Shown in pieces: positions 52,265 through 60,490 of a stretch of 64,000 bases of DNA. The stretch lies in NCBI GenBank assembly GCA_900320245.1, contig ONRP01000006.1, positions 1-64,000 of the forward strand, given 5' to 3'. The notes under the pieces are model-generated. The model searched no databases, was not told where the DNA came from, and was given only the letters and a program-made list of their open reading frames with translations. Both the position numbers and the translations under genes were made by a program. Positions within the stretch are counted from its first letter, which is position 1. Each line of letters starts with the position of its first letter. The DNA is from an uncultured Prevotellaceae bacterium. GTDB taxonomy: Bacteria > Bacteroidota > Bacteroidia > Bacteroidales > Muribaculaceae.

Positions 52265-52426
52265 TACGAGCCACAGGCTCGCAATACCCCGACAACCCGC
52301 CCCCTGGGCGGGAACCCGCCACAGCCCAGCCCGCAACGGGCGCGACAGCCCCGGCCGCCACTACGGCCGCGAGGGGCGACAGTCCCGGCTGTGGCATGTC
52401 GGAGTATTGCGAGCCTGCGGCTCGCT
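52265..52426. repeat. REP/BIME-like nested inverted repeat upstream of the RAYT gene
   Basis: The REP palindrome CGAGCC-ACA-GGCTCG (52267-52281) and an inverted copy GCGAGCC-TGC-GGCTCGC (52409-52425) bound a region of nested inverted repeats. GCAATACCCCGAC (52281-52293) mirrors 52398-52410 with one mismatch. GCCACAGCC (52318-52326) mirrors GGCTGTGGC (52387-52395). GCCCC (52348-52352) pairs with GGGGC (52373-52377). The whole 162 bp could form one long cruciform or hairpin. Confidence 0.87.
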
Positions 52427-52442
52427 AAAAAAGAGAAAAGCA

Positions 52443-53405
52443 ATGGAGGAGAAGCGCAACGAGGGGCGCAAGCAGTGGGCACTGAAGCATCCTGAGCTCA
52501 CCGCGACGGCGTCGATGAAGCGCCGTATGGTGAGCCATGACTACCGGGAGAGGGCTGTCTACCTCATCACCTTGTGCGTCGATGGACGCGCGCCACGGCT
52601 AGGCTCCCTGTGCGGGCCCGATGACAGCCACCCGCTGCCGTGGGTGAGCCTCTCGCCGCTGGGCGAGCGCGTGAAGGCCGAATGGCTGGGCATCCCCCGC
52701 TACTACCCTCAAATCCGTGTGCTCGCTTTAACCGTCATGCCCGACCACCTGCACGGCATCCTGTTCGTCACCGAGCCGCTGCCCGTCCATCTGGGAAAGG
52801 TCATCAATGGCTTCAAGACTGGCTGCAACAAGGCGGCCCGCGACTTGGAGTTGTCCGTGCCGCTATGGGAACAGGGCTACAACGACGGTGTACTTCGTGG
52901 CAAGGGACAACTCAACAGGTGGATAGAGTACCTGAACGACAACCCGCGTCGCTTGTGGGTGAAGAGGGAGCATCAAGACTACTTCACGGTTTCCCGCAAT
53001 CTCACCATTGCGGGCGTTTCCGTTAGCGCCATGGGAAACCACAGGCTCCTGCAGCACCCGACAATCCTGCAGGTCTACTGCTCGCGACGCATGAGCAAGG
53101 AGGATATCGCGCGCGAGGGCGACCGCTTGCTTGGCCAAGGGGGCGTGCTGGTGTCTCCGGGCATCAGCCCTGGCGAGAAAGACATCATGGCCAGGGCCCT
53201 CGAGGCGGAGGTTCCCGTGATACAGATCTGCAACAACGGCTTCTCAGACATCTCGAAACCCGGCGGGCGGCTATTCGATGCCTGTGCCGCTGGCAAGGTG
53301 TTGATGATCTCCCCCTTCGAGCACCGCAACGACTACCAGCGCTTGACCGCCGAGTGCTGCCATGAGATGAACGCCCTGGCCCGAGCCATCGCCACACGAC
53401 GGTGA
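52443..53405 (+). CDS. REP-associated tyrosine transposase (RAYT) with a C-terminal DprA/Rossmann-like domain
   Basis: A 320-residue protein from MEEKRNEGRKQWALKHPEL at 52443; an earlier Met (52407) would lie inside the REP and is rejected. The N-terminal Y1/HUH nuclease domain (about 35-190) has the HxH motif His102-Leu-His104 (VMPDHLHGIL) and a candidate nucleophile Tyr163 in IEYLNDNPRRLW. Residues about 215-320 form a second domain (GGVLVSPGISPGEKDIMARA, KPGGRLFDACAAGKVLMISP). It looks like a DprA/Rossmann-type fold and occurs, as I recall, on other Bacteroidota RAYTs. RAYTs are single-copy transposase-like proteins that mobilise or process REP palindromes. REP copies lie on both sides of this gene and at 60036-60060. 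Confidence 0.86.
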   Translation: MEEKRNEGRKQWALKHPELTATASMKRRMVSHDYRERAVYLITLCVDGRAPRLGSLCGPDDSHPLPWVSLSPLGERVKAEWLGIPRYYPQIRVLALTVMPDHLHGILFVTEPLPVHLGKVINGFKTGCNKAARDLELSVPLWEQGYNDGVLRGKGQLNRWIEYLNDNPRRLWVKREHQDYFTVSRNLTIAGVSVSAMGNHRLLQHPTILQVYCSRRMSKEDIAREGDRLLGQGGVLVSPGISPGEKDIMARALEAEVPVIQICNNGFSDISKPGGRLFDACAAGKVLMISPFEHRNDYQRLTAECCHEMNALARAIATRR

Positions 53406-53434
53406 CGGCCAAACAGAGAGCAAGCCACGCACAA

Positions 53435-53460
53435 AGCGAGCCACAGGCTCGCTTTTTTTT
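53435..53460 (+). repeat. REP palindrome downstream of the RAYT gene (also a terminator)
   Basis: AGCGAGCC-ACA-GGCTCGCT (53435-53453) has the same core as the upstream REPs and runs straight into eight T, so it can also end transcription of the transposase gene. Confidence 0.87.
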
Positions 53461-53528
53461 TCGCTTTATTTTTTCACGTTGCTTGAAAAAACCGAAGGAG
53501 TGAAAACCGAAAAGTGAAAACTTCTTTG

Positions 53529-53536
53529 TAACTTTG
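53529..53536 (+). promoter_or_regulatory. hpt -7 element
   Basis: TAACTTTG matches TAnnTTTG 21 bp upstream of the hpt ATG. Confidence 0.65.
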
Positions 53537-53556
53537 CGCTTTAATTCTGTAAGCAA

Positions 53557-54099
53557 ATGGAAGAAGTAACTTATCAGGGCCTGACGTTTGAGCCCTACAT
53601 CAGACGTGAAGAGATTGCCAAGCAAGTTCATCGCCTTGCTCAGGAAATCAAGCGAGACTACGCTAATGAGAAGCCCCTGTTCCTGTGTGTGCTCAACGGT
53701 TCGTTCATCTTTGCAGCCGACCTGTTCCGCGCGTGCGGCCTGCACGATGCCGAGATTACCTTCATCCGTTTCAAATCTTATGAGGGCATGGAGTCGACCG
53801 GCACGGTGAAGGAAATCATGGGTCTGACCGAGGACATCGAGGGCCGCAACGTGCTCATTGTCGAGGACATCATCGACAGCGGTGTGACTGCCGCCCAGTT
53901 GCGCAAGGAGTTGGCCAAGCACAACCCCAAGAGCGTGAAGATGGTGTCGCTGCTGTTCAAGCCCGAGGCGTTGACCATAGGCGAGGCGCCCGAGTATGTC
54001 GGCTTCAAGATTCCCAGCAAGTTCATCCTGGGTTACGGCCTAGACCTCGACGGTCTGGCCCGCAACCTGGCCGACATCTATGTGCTGAAAGAGAAATAA
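53557..54099 (+). CDS. hpt: Hypoxanthine phosphoribosyltransferase
   Basis: The 180-residue purine-salvage enzyme makes IMP or GMP from hypoxanthine or guanine and PRPP. It has the flexible-loop segment FIRFKSYEGMESTG (about 70-83). The PRPP-binding signature is NVLIVEDIIDSGVTA (about 97-111), and the purine-binding Lys/Val stretch near VGFKIPSKFILGYGLD follows. Length fits. It is 34 bp upstream of adk, so purine salvage and adenylate balance are probably co-expressed. Confidence 0.95.
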   Translation: MEEVTYQGLTFEPYIRREEIAKQVHRLAQEIKRDYANEKPLFLCVLNGSFIFAADLFRACGLHDAEITFIRFKSYEGMESTGTVKEIMGLTEDIEGRNVLIVEDIIDSGVTAAQLRKELAKHNPKSVKMVSLLFKPEALTIGEAPEYVGFKIPSKFILGYGLDLDGLARNLADIYVLKEK

Positions 54100-54133
54100 C
54101 CACATTATTGTTATCTATAATTAACTGACGATT

Positions 54134-54709
54134 ATGCTGAACATTGTCATTTTTGGTGCGCCCGGTTCGGGCAAAGGCACCCAGAGCGATAAACTCATCG
54201 ATCATTATCACCTGTTCCACATCTCGACGGGCGACGTGCTGCGCGACAACATCCGCCGCGGCACTGAACTGGGCAAGACGGCCAAGGGCTACATCGACCA
54301 GGGTCAACTCGTGCCCGACGAACTCATCATCGATATCCTGGCCCAAGTGCTCGACGAGAACAAGGACAAGGCCAGCGAGGGCGTCATCTTTGACGGCTTC
54401 CCCCGCACCATTCCCCAGGCCGAGGCACTCGAGCAACTGCTCGCCGACCGCGGCACGCAGATCGACGCCGTCGTGGGCCTCGAGGTTCCCGAGGACGAAC
54501 TTATCCAGCGCATCCTGCTGCGCGGCAAGATGAGTGGCCGTGCCGACGACAACGAGGAGACTGCCCGCAAGCGCCTGGAGGTATACCACAACCAGACGTC
54601 ACCGCTCAAGGCCTACTACGAGGAGCAGGGCAAGTACCGCGCCATCAACGGCTTGGGAAGCATCGACGGCATCTTTGACCTGATCAAGGCTGAACTCGAC
54701 AACGTCTAA
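54134..54709 (+). CDS. adk: Adenylate kinase
   Basis: The 191-residue enzyme interconverts ATP + AMP and 2 ADP. The P-loop is GAPGSGKGT (about 8-16). The AMP-binding segment is FHISTGDVLRDNI, the NMP-lid motif is FDGFPRTIPQA (about 84-94), and GRADDNEETARKRLEVY follows. It is the short form without the zinc-binding LID insertion, as usual in Bacteroidota. Gene order hpt-adk-BrkB on one strand with short gaps suggests an operon. Confidence 0.97.
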   Translation: MLNIVIFGAPGSGKGTQSDKLIDHYHLFHISTGDVLRDNIRRGTELGKTAKGYIDQGQLVPDELIIDILAQVLDENKDKASEGVIFDGFPRTIPQAEALEQLLADRGTQIDAVVGLEVPEDELIQRILLRGKMSGRADDNEETARKRLEVYHNQTSPLKAYYEEQGKYRAINGLGSIDGIFDLIKAELDNV

Positions 54710-54741
54710 CCACCGTTAAGGCAAGTGCCGCCCAACCAACG

Positions 54742-56100
54742 ATGAGCGACAAGCAAGAGGAACAGCAGGGACAGGGCCTGTGGCAGCGCATCATGCGCAA
54801 CATACGCTACTGCATCACCAACGTGTGGGACGACACCCGCTCGTTGTGGTCGGTCAAGGCCGTCAAGATCGTGAATCTGAGCATCCAGTCCTTCCTGGAC
54901 CGTGACCTGCAGATACGCGCCGCCGCCCTGACCTACAACACCGTGCTGGCCGTTGTTCCGGCACTGGCGATGCTGTTTGCCATCGGGCGCGGGTTCGGGT
55001 TCCAAAACCTGCTGCAGAGCGAACTGTTCCGCTACTTCCCCGCCCAGCGCGAGGCTCTGGAGACGGCATCCACCTATGTGGACAATTATCTGGCTCAGGC
55101 GTCACAGGGAGCCTTCATCGGCATCGGTCTGGTTTTCCTGTTGTGGACATTGATATCGCTCATGAGCAACGTGGAAGATACGTTCAACCACGTGTGGGGC
55201 ATCACCACCAAGCGCTCGCTCCAGCGCAAGTTCACCGACTACACCGCCCTGTTCCTGCTCTTGCCGGTGCTGATGGTGTGCTCGGCGGGTATCTCCATCT
55301 TCATGAGCGACGCGGTGCAGCACGTGTTTGGCGACACGCTGTCACCGGTGATGCACCGTTTGCTGGCCTTCACGCCCCTGGTGATTTCATGGATCGTGTT
55401 CACAGCAGCCTACTACATGATCCCCAACACCAAAGTGAAGTTGGGCGGGGCCGTGTTTGCCGGCATCCTGTGCGGCACGCTGTTCCAGGGCGTGCAGTGG
55501 CTGTTCGTCACCGGTCAGATGTACGTGTCGAAGTACAACGCCATCTACGGCAGTTTCGCCTTCCTGCCCTTGCTGCTGGTGTGGATGCAACTCTCGTGGC
55601 TCATTGCCCTGGCCGGCGTCGTGCTGACCTACTCCTGGCAGAACTTCGAGAATTATGCCCACCGCGAGAAGACCAAGGACATCTCCACCGACTACACGTC
55701 ACAACTGTCGATTGCCATCCTGAGCGTCGCTGCAGGCCGTTTCAAGCGCCGCGAACCGGCATTGACGCGCACCGAGTTGCTCCGCGACTATGAACTGCCC
55801 GCCAGCCTGGCCGACGAACTGCTCGACCACCTGAGCCGCGCCGGCCTGCTCAACACCATCGCAGTCAGCGACAAGAAGGACGAACAGGGCTACCAACCCG
55901 CATTCGACCCCGACGACATGACCGTCAACGAGGCGCTCAACCGCCTGGGCAGCGTGGGCAACACCGGGTTCATCCCCAGCGCCGACGACCGCTTTGCACC
56001 CATCTTCGAGCGCTTCAAGCGACTGCTTGAACGCCAGCAGGGAGCCGAAGACCTCCCCCTCGTCGAACTCGACGACCAAGCCGCCAAGGCAAAAAAATAA
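54742..56100 (+). CDS. YihY/BrkB-family membrane protein
   Basis: The 452-residue protein has a hydrophilic N-terminus of about 45 residues, then six hydrophobic helices. It has the family motifs IRAAALTYNTVLAVVPALAMLFAIG, SNVEDTFNHVWGI and YGSFAFLPLLLVWMQLSWLI. A cytosolic C-terminal part (about 325-452) resembles a winged helix seen on some Bacteroidota members. The family was once named RNase BN, but that activity is now assigned to another protein; the function of BrkB/YihY is not settled. It ends 60 bp before tRNA-Leu. Confidence 0.92.
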   Translation: MSDKQEEQQGQGLWQRIMRNIRYCITNVWDDTRSLWSVKAVKIVNLSIQSFLDRDLQIRAAALTYNTVLAVVPALAMLFAIGRGFGFQNLLQSELFRYFPAQREALETASTYVDNYLAQASQGAFIGIGLVFLLWTLISLMSNVEDTFNHVWGITTKRSLQRKFTDYTALFLLLPVLMVCSAGISIFMSDAVQHVFGDTLSPVMHRLLAFTPLVISWIVFTAAYYMIPNTKVKLGGAVFAGILCGTLFQGVQWLFVTGQMYVSKYNAIYGSFAFLPLLLVWMQLSWLIALAGVVLTYSWQNFENYAHREKTKDISTDYTSQLSIAILSVAAGRFKRREPALTRTELLRDYELPASLADELLDHLSRAGLLNTIAVSDKKDEQGYQPAFDPDDMTVNEALNRLGSVGNTGFIPSADDRFAPIFERFKRLLERQQGAEDLPLVELDDQAAKAKK

Positions 56101-56132
56101 TGGTAAATAGCAACGATATCTGCAAAATGTAG

Positions 56133-56140
56133 TATCTTTG
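56133..56140 (+). promoter_or_regulatory. tRNA-Leu -7 element
   Basis: TATCTTTG matches TAnnTTTG 20 bp upstream of the tRNA 5' end. Confidence 0.75.
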
Positions 56141-56160
56141 CACCCGCAACCGCACCGCAC

Positions 56161-56245
56161 GCCTGAATGGTGGAATCGGTAGACACGAGGGACTTAAAAT
56201 CCCTTGGCCATTGCGGCCGTGTGGGTTCAAGTCCCACTTCAGGTA
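56161..56245 (+). tRNA. tRNA-Leu (anticodon TAA)
   Basis: An 85-nt class II tRNA. The acceptor stem GCCTGAA (56161-56167) pairs with TTCAGGT (56238-56244, first pair G-U). The anticodon loop is ACTTAAAAT with anticodon TAA. A long variable arm (TGGCCATTGCGGCCG region) and a T-arm GTGGG-TTCAAGT-CCCAC follow, then discriminator A. CCA is not encoded. Confidence 0.95.
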
Positions 56246-56249
56246 CGCA

Positions 56250-56290
56250 CAGGGGCTGGTAATCAGTTGATTACCAGCCCCTGTTGTTTT
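56250..56290 (+). terminator. tRNA-Leu terminator
   Basis: CAGGGGCTGGTAATCA (56250-56265) and its complement (56268-56283) form a very stable stem followed by TTGTTTT. It ends the tRNA transcript, opposite the convergent nnrD/nnrE gene. Confidence 0.88.
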
Positions 56291-56312
56291 CTCAGGACTG
56301 TTGGGTGGCACC

Positions 56313-57833
56313 TTATTTCATCGCCTCGATAAAGGCTTTGCCCAGGTTGTTGACGATATCGCTGGCCACCATGCCGTAGGTGCCGTGCTCCTGAGCGGCG
56401 AGGTCGCCGGCCAGGCCGTGCAGGAAGACGCCGAGCACGACGGCCCAGTCGGGCTGGTAGTTCTGTGCGATAAGCGACGAGATCACACCCGTTAGCACGT
56501 CACCGCTACCCGGGGTTGCCATACCGGCATTGCCGCTGCTGTTGACATAGACCTTGCTGTCGGGACGCACGGTCATGGTGTAGTGTCCCTTGAGCACGAT
56601 GGTAATGTTGTGGCGCTTGGACATGTCGATGGCCTTCTTGAGGCGCTCCTCGTCGGTGTGATGCTCACCGAACAGGCGGTCGAACTCGATGGCATGGGGG
56701 GTGATGATCGAACGCTGCGGGATGCTCTTGAGCAGCATTGAGCGGCGTGCGATGCAATTCAAGGCGTCGGCGTCGATGAGGCATGGACGCTTGAAGTTCA
56801 TGATGAACTGATGCACGGCCTCGAGGGTCTCGTCGTTGACACTCATGCCGGGACCCAGGGCCACCACGCTGTAGGTGTGGTGCAGGTCGATGTTAGTGGT
56901 CACGAGTTCGTTACGGTCGGGCTCGAACAGGGCTTCGGGTACCGCGGTCTGCAGCACCTGGTAGCCGCAGCGCGGGGCATGCACCGTCACCAGTCCGGCA
57001 CCGGCACGCAGGGCACCCTTGGCCGCCAGGACGGCAGCACCCATCATGCCGTAACTGCCAGCGATGAGCAGCACCGTGCCGTTGTCATACTTGTTGATGA
57101 AGGGGTTGCGTGGTCGCAGCACTTCGCGCACGTCCTCACGCTCGATGAGGTAGAAGTCGGTCGGAGTGCGCGCCGTGCTCTCGCTGTCCAGATCCAGGTC
57201 CAGCACCTTGCATTCGCCGACGAACTCGGCATTCTCGGCAAAGTAGAAGGCCAGGCGCTTGCTCTGGTAGGTGAGCGTCAAGTTGGCACGGATGATGTTG
57301 CGGCGGTCGTTGCCCATGTTCCACTCGCCGAACATGCCCGAGGGCACGTCGATCGACACGACATAGGCGCCGCTCGAGTTGATGTACTGCACCAGCGCGG
57401 TGTAACCGCCCTTGAGGGGCGTGCGCAGGCCGTTGCCGAACAGGCCGTCGACCACGACGTCGTTCTTGTCGAGGGCCGGTGGCGTGAAGTTGGTGATGAC
57501 CTCGATGAAATCGAAGTCCTCGTCGACAGTCTCGAGCAGACGGTCACGGTTGACGAGGCAAGCCTCGGACAACTGTGCCGACTTGATGTTGAACAGGTAG
57601 ACCTCGGGGCGGTAGCCCTGCTCATACATCATGCGGGCCACAGCCAGGGCATCGGCGCCGTTGTCGCCAGGTCCCGCAAAGATGACGAAGCGCTTGGAGA
57701 CCCTCCAGCGCGAGATCAACTCATAGGACACAGCCGACGCTGCCCGCTCGATGAGATCAAGCATCGTTATATTTTCTTTCTCCAGGGTATGGTCGCCGAT
57801 GCGACGCAGCCCGTCGTTGGTAAATATTTTCAT
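56313..57833 (-). CDS. Bifunctional NAD(P)H-hydrate epimerase / ADP-dependent dehydratase
   Basis: The 506-residue fused metabolite-repair enzyme combines both halves. The N-terminal YjeF_N epimerase half (about 1-215) has FVIFAGPGDNGADALAVARMM and DVVVDGLFGNGLRTPLKGGY. The C-terminal ribokinase-like dehydratase half (about 225-500) has GSYGMMGAAVLAAKGALRAG and NSSGNAGMATPGSGDVLTGV. It restores damaged NADHX and NADPHX to NADH and NADPH. The fused form is common in bacteria (E. coli YjeF/NnrD type). It is a single gene with its own promoter, convergent with tRNA-Leu. Confidence 0.95.
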   Translation of the reverse strand: MKIFTNDGLRRIGDHTLEKENITMLDLIERAASAVSYELISRWRVSKRFVIFAGPGDNGADALAVARMMYEQGYRPEVYLFNIKSAQLSEACLVNRDRLLETVDEDFDFIEVITNFTPPALDKNDVVVDGLFGNGLRTPLKGGYTALVQYINSSGAYVVSIDVPSGMFGEWNMGNDRRNIIRANLTLTYQSKRLAFYFAENAEFVGECKVLDLDLDSESTARTPTDFYLIEREDVREVLRPRNPFINKYDNGTVLLIAGSYGMMGAAVLAAKGALRAGAGLVTVHAPRCGYQVLQTAVPEALFEPDRNELVTTNIDLHHTYSVVALGPGMSVNDETLEAVHQFIMNFKRPCLIDADALNCIARRSMLLKSIPQRSIITPHAIEFDRLFGEHHTDEERLKKAIDMSKRHNITIVLKGHYTMTVRPDSKVYVNSSGNAGMATPGSGDVLTGVISSLIAQNYQPDWAVVLGVFLHGLAGDLAAQEHGTYGMVASDIVNNLGKAFIEAMK

Positions 57834-58163
57834 TGTGATAGGGTATTTTCCAGTTGTTTGATTGAGTTAGCAAAGTTACTTCATTTTTAGCGGATGACAG
57901 GCAAAAAAAACAAAAAAGACAAAAATATTTTTACTGAAACTTTGTTAACAGGGTCCAACAGTGGTGTGCAACAGTTTTTTAGGGCCGTTTTAAGGGCCGC
58001 AGCGGTAACTTTTTGCTACTCAGCACGGCTTTTTAAGCCGATAATCGATGAAAATCATTGAAAATAACAGGCCCTACTCGATTCAGATGGCAACTTTTTA
58101 CTATCTTTGCGGCCATAAAAGAGGATACTATCATCAATTATCATCAATAATAACGACGTAAAA
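57834..58163. other. Divergent intergenic region with two promoters
   Basis: This 330-bp AT-rich gap separates nnrD/nnrE (minus) and the CotH gene (plus). It contains the -7 elements 57871-57878 (CAAAGTTA, minus-strand TAACTTTG) and 58102-58109 (TATCTTTG, plus). A 10-bp direct repeat TATCATCAAT lies at 58129-58138 and 58139-58148 in the CotH leader. No further gene is seen. Confidence 0.65.
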
Positions 58164-59900
58164 ATGAAGAAAAATTTACTTCTGACTTTGGCTTGCATGT
58201 TGACGGCCATGGCCTCGTGGGCACAGGTCCTCAACATCGGCGGCCATCGCGCTGTGCCTGACAGTCTGAACAACATCTGGCTGTGCAGCATTCCGCAGTC
58301 ATTCTTCGGCAACGACTTCGAAGCCACGGTAACCTTCGGCGACGAGTTGACCGACCTGGTCATCGACGGCACTGCCGTTGAGAGCGGCGACACCATCACC
58401 TTTGAGAGCGTCGAGGGCGGCAAGAACTACACCGTCACTGCCCACATGGGCGAGGAGGTCATCACCGGCAACATCACCTTCACCTGGTTGCCCATCGTGG
58501 AACTGGTCGGTGATTTCGGCAACAAGTACGTTATCGGTAGCGTCACCGTGAGCGAGCCCGACTCGGCCTACGCCGAGCCGCTGGTAGCCAAGGTGAAATG
58601 GCGTGGTGGTGCAACCAACCTGGCCGACAAGCACAAACGCAACTACCGCATCAAGTTCATCAACGCAGAGGACTCCACCAAGGAGGACCACCGCTTCTTC
58701 GGCCTGCGCAACGACAACAGTTGGATTCTGGATGCCGGTCAAGTCGATTTCCTGCGCGTGCGCAACCGCGTGAGCAACGACCTGTGGCTCGACATGGCAC
58801 GCCGCCCCTGGTATGCCGACACGCTGCCCAACGCCCGCAACGGCTCGCGCGGCAAGATGGTCGAGGTGCTGCTCAATGGCGCGTATGCCGGTATCTACAA
58901 CATGTGCGAGCCCCTGGACCGCAAGCAGTTCAAGGTAAAGCGCTATGACGAGGAAAACGGTGAATTTCATGGCCAACTGTGGATGTCCTACAAGAGGACG
59001 CGCACCGTTGCCATGAGTTATCCCGAACCGCTCATCAAGAACATGGCCACCTGGGACGGATTTGAACTGAAGTATCCCGACCCCGATGAGATAACACCCT
59101 ACGATTGGACCGCACTCTACAATGCCGTCCAATTCGTTGGCCGCGCCGACCTTGACATGGATCTGCGTGTCGACAGCATGGGCGAGTACTTTGACCTGCC
59201 CGTGATGCAGGACTACTACATCTTCATCGTTGCCCTGCAGGCCCTGGACAACGAGTGCAAGAACATCTACTGGGCTTGCTACGACACCCAGACCACCAAG
59301 CGCCTGACCATGGCTCCCTGGGACCTAGACATCAGCCTCGGCCAGAACTACTCACCCTGGGTTAACTATCCCGATATGATTAACCCCGAGCGCGGTGCCG
59401 AATGGGTAGGCCTCGTGCCTATGGGCGACATGCTCGAAGTCAAGGACTACTACAACAGCCTCGTGGAACGCTACCGCGAACTGCGCCAGACCTATCTGGA
59501 CACCGACAACCTGGTGAACCGCTACCGCACCGCCATCAACGAACTCGAGAACAGTGGTGCTGCAGCACGTGAAGAGCAGCGCTGGAGCGGAGACTACGAC
59601 CTCGCCTACAAGACACTCGACCTGAGCGCCGAGATGGATTATGTCGAGGATTGGATCCGCAAGCACATGCCCTACATCGACGAGCATGTATTCCATGACT
59701 GGGTAGACCCCGTTCCTCCCTTCATCAAGGGAGATGTGAACGGTGACGGTGAGGTCAACATTGCCGATATCAACGCCCTGATCAACATTATCCTGGGCGG
59801 TGAGGCCGATGATGCAACCTTGATTCGCGCCGACGTCAACGAGGACGGTGAGATCAACATTGCCGACGTCAATGCCCTGATCGACATCATCCTGCAATAA
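58164..59900 (+). CDS. Secreted CotH-kinase-family protein with C-terminal dockerin-like repeats
   Basis: The 578-residue protein has a signal peptide (about 1-20, ending ASWAQ) and a short Ig-like N-domain. The CotH fold (about 130-480) has KRNYRIKFINAED, VLLNGAYAGIYNMCE and the metal/ATP-site motif APWDLDISLGQNYSPW. The tail has two EF-hand repeats (KGDVNGDGEVNIADINALI and ADVNEDGEINIADVNALI). CotH proteins are protein kinases of the spore coat in Bacillus, but secreted bacterial homologues are mostly uncharacterised. It has promoter, leader repeats and a strong terminator, so it is monocistronic. Confidence 0.88.
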   Translation: MKKNLLLTLACMLTAMASWAQVLNIGGHRAVPDSLNNIWLCSIPQSFFGNDFEATVTFGDELTDLVIDGTAVESGDTITFESVEGGKNYTVTAHMGEEVITGNITFTWLPIVELVGDFGNKYVIGSVTVSEPDSAYAEPLVAKVKWRGGATNLADKHKRNYRIKFINAEDSTKEDHRFFGLRNDNSWILDAGQVDFLRVRNRVSNDLWLDMARRPWYADTLPNARNGSRGKMVEVLLNGAYAGIYNMCEPLDRKQFKVKRYDEENGEFHGQLWMSYKRTRTVAMSYPEPLIKNMATWDGFELKYPDPDEITPYDWTALYNAVQFVGRADLDMDLRVDSMGEYFDLPVMQDYYIFIVALQALDNECKNIYWACYDTQTTKRLTMAPWDLDISLGQNYSPWVNYPDMINPERGAEWVGLVPMGDMLEVKDYYNSLVERYRELRQTYLDTDNLVNRYRTAINELENSGAAAREEQRWSGDYDLAYKTLDLSAEMDYVEDWIRKHMPYIDEHVFHDWVDPVPPFIKGDVNGDGEVNIADINALINIILGGEADDATLIRADVNEDGEINIADVNALIDIILQ

Positions 59901-59936
59901 TCACACAACGCCTGTTTCGGGCGATTGACACCCATC

Positions 59937-59974
59937 CGGGCTCCTGCACACGATTGTGCAGGAGCCCGTTTTTT
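59937..59974 (+). terminator. CotH gene terminator
   Basis: CGGGCTCCTGCACA (59937-59950) and TGTGCAGGAGCCCG (59955-59968) form a perfect 14-bp stem with a 4-nt loop, followed by TTTTTT. Confidence 0.93.
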
Positions 59975-60035
59975 ATTGCCCCCGCAACGGCAGGGGCAGG
60001 GATAAAGAAAACCAGCGCATGGTGGGACAGGCTGG

Positions 60036-60060
60036 TATACGAGCCACAGGCTCGCAAAAC
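60036..60060. repeat. Dispersed REP palindrome
   Basis: TATACGAGCCACAGGCTCGC repeats the REP core CGAGCC-ACA-GGCTCG (60040-60054) of the RAYT locus, and its 3' flank GCAAAACACAGAC parallels GCAATACCCCGAC there. It is about 6.6 kb from the transposase gene. Confidence 0.87.
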
Positions 60061-60112
60061 ACAGACAAGGCCAACCAAGGGGGGGAGAAGGATACTCAAT
60101 CCCGAATGGGGA

Positions 60113-60147
60113 CAAAAAATGCGGGCCCGCGTTGCGCGGACCCGCAT
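60113..60147 (-). terminator. Minus-strand terminator at the mobile-element edge
   Basis: ATGCGGGCCCGCG (60119-60131) pairs with CGCGGACCCGCAT (60135-60147) with one mismatch. Read on the minus strand it is followed by a run of six T. It would stop transcripts leaving the element leftwards. Confidence 0.82.
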
Positions 60148-60490
60148 CATTTCCCCAGTGATTCGCGTGGGATTACAACCCATTACTGATTATCAAGCAA
60201 TTACGAACTATAAAAACCAAAAATGTACTTTTTTCGTCCTAAAATATGGCTAAAACCCATCCCTGGGGCACCAGGCTGACCAATCAAATCACTTGCACGG
60301 CAAGGCCTTTTTAGCACAAAAATAGTACAAAAATAGTACATTTTGCACTAAAGCATGACTGGCACCACCTCACGGCGGCACCAGTCTAACCGAAAAATGA
60401 TATCCTTGTTTATCGACAAGTCTATCGGGCGCAAAGATAGCAAAATCTTTTCATATCAGATTCACGTTTGTTGAGAACACATGTTCAGCA
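60148..60490. other. AT-rich non-coding edge of the mobile element
   Basis: No ORF is supported here. The region holds AAAATGTACTTTTTT (60220-60234) and its near inverted match AAAATAGTACATTTT (60330-60344), and an 11-bp tandem repeat ACAAAAATAGT at 60316-60337. A GACTGG/CCAGTC hairpin lies near 60358-60392. A minus-strand TATCTTTG (60432-60439 complement) has no gene downstream. These could be recombinase binding or attachment sequences. Confidence 0.55.

Noticed and set aside
60160..60182. T-arm-like sequence GGGTTGTAATCCCAC on the minus strand near the mobile-element edge
   Set aside because: It lacks the TTC at the loop start and there is no acceptor stem, anticodon arm or D-arm around it. 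It is not a tRNA or clear tRNA fragment.
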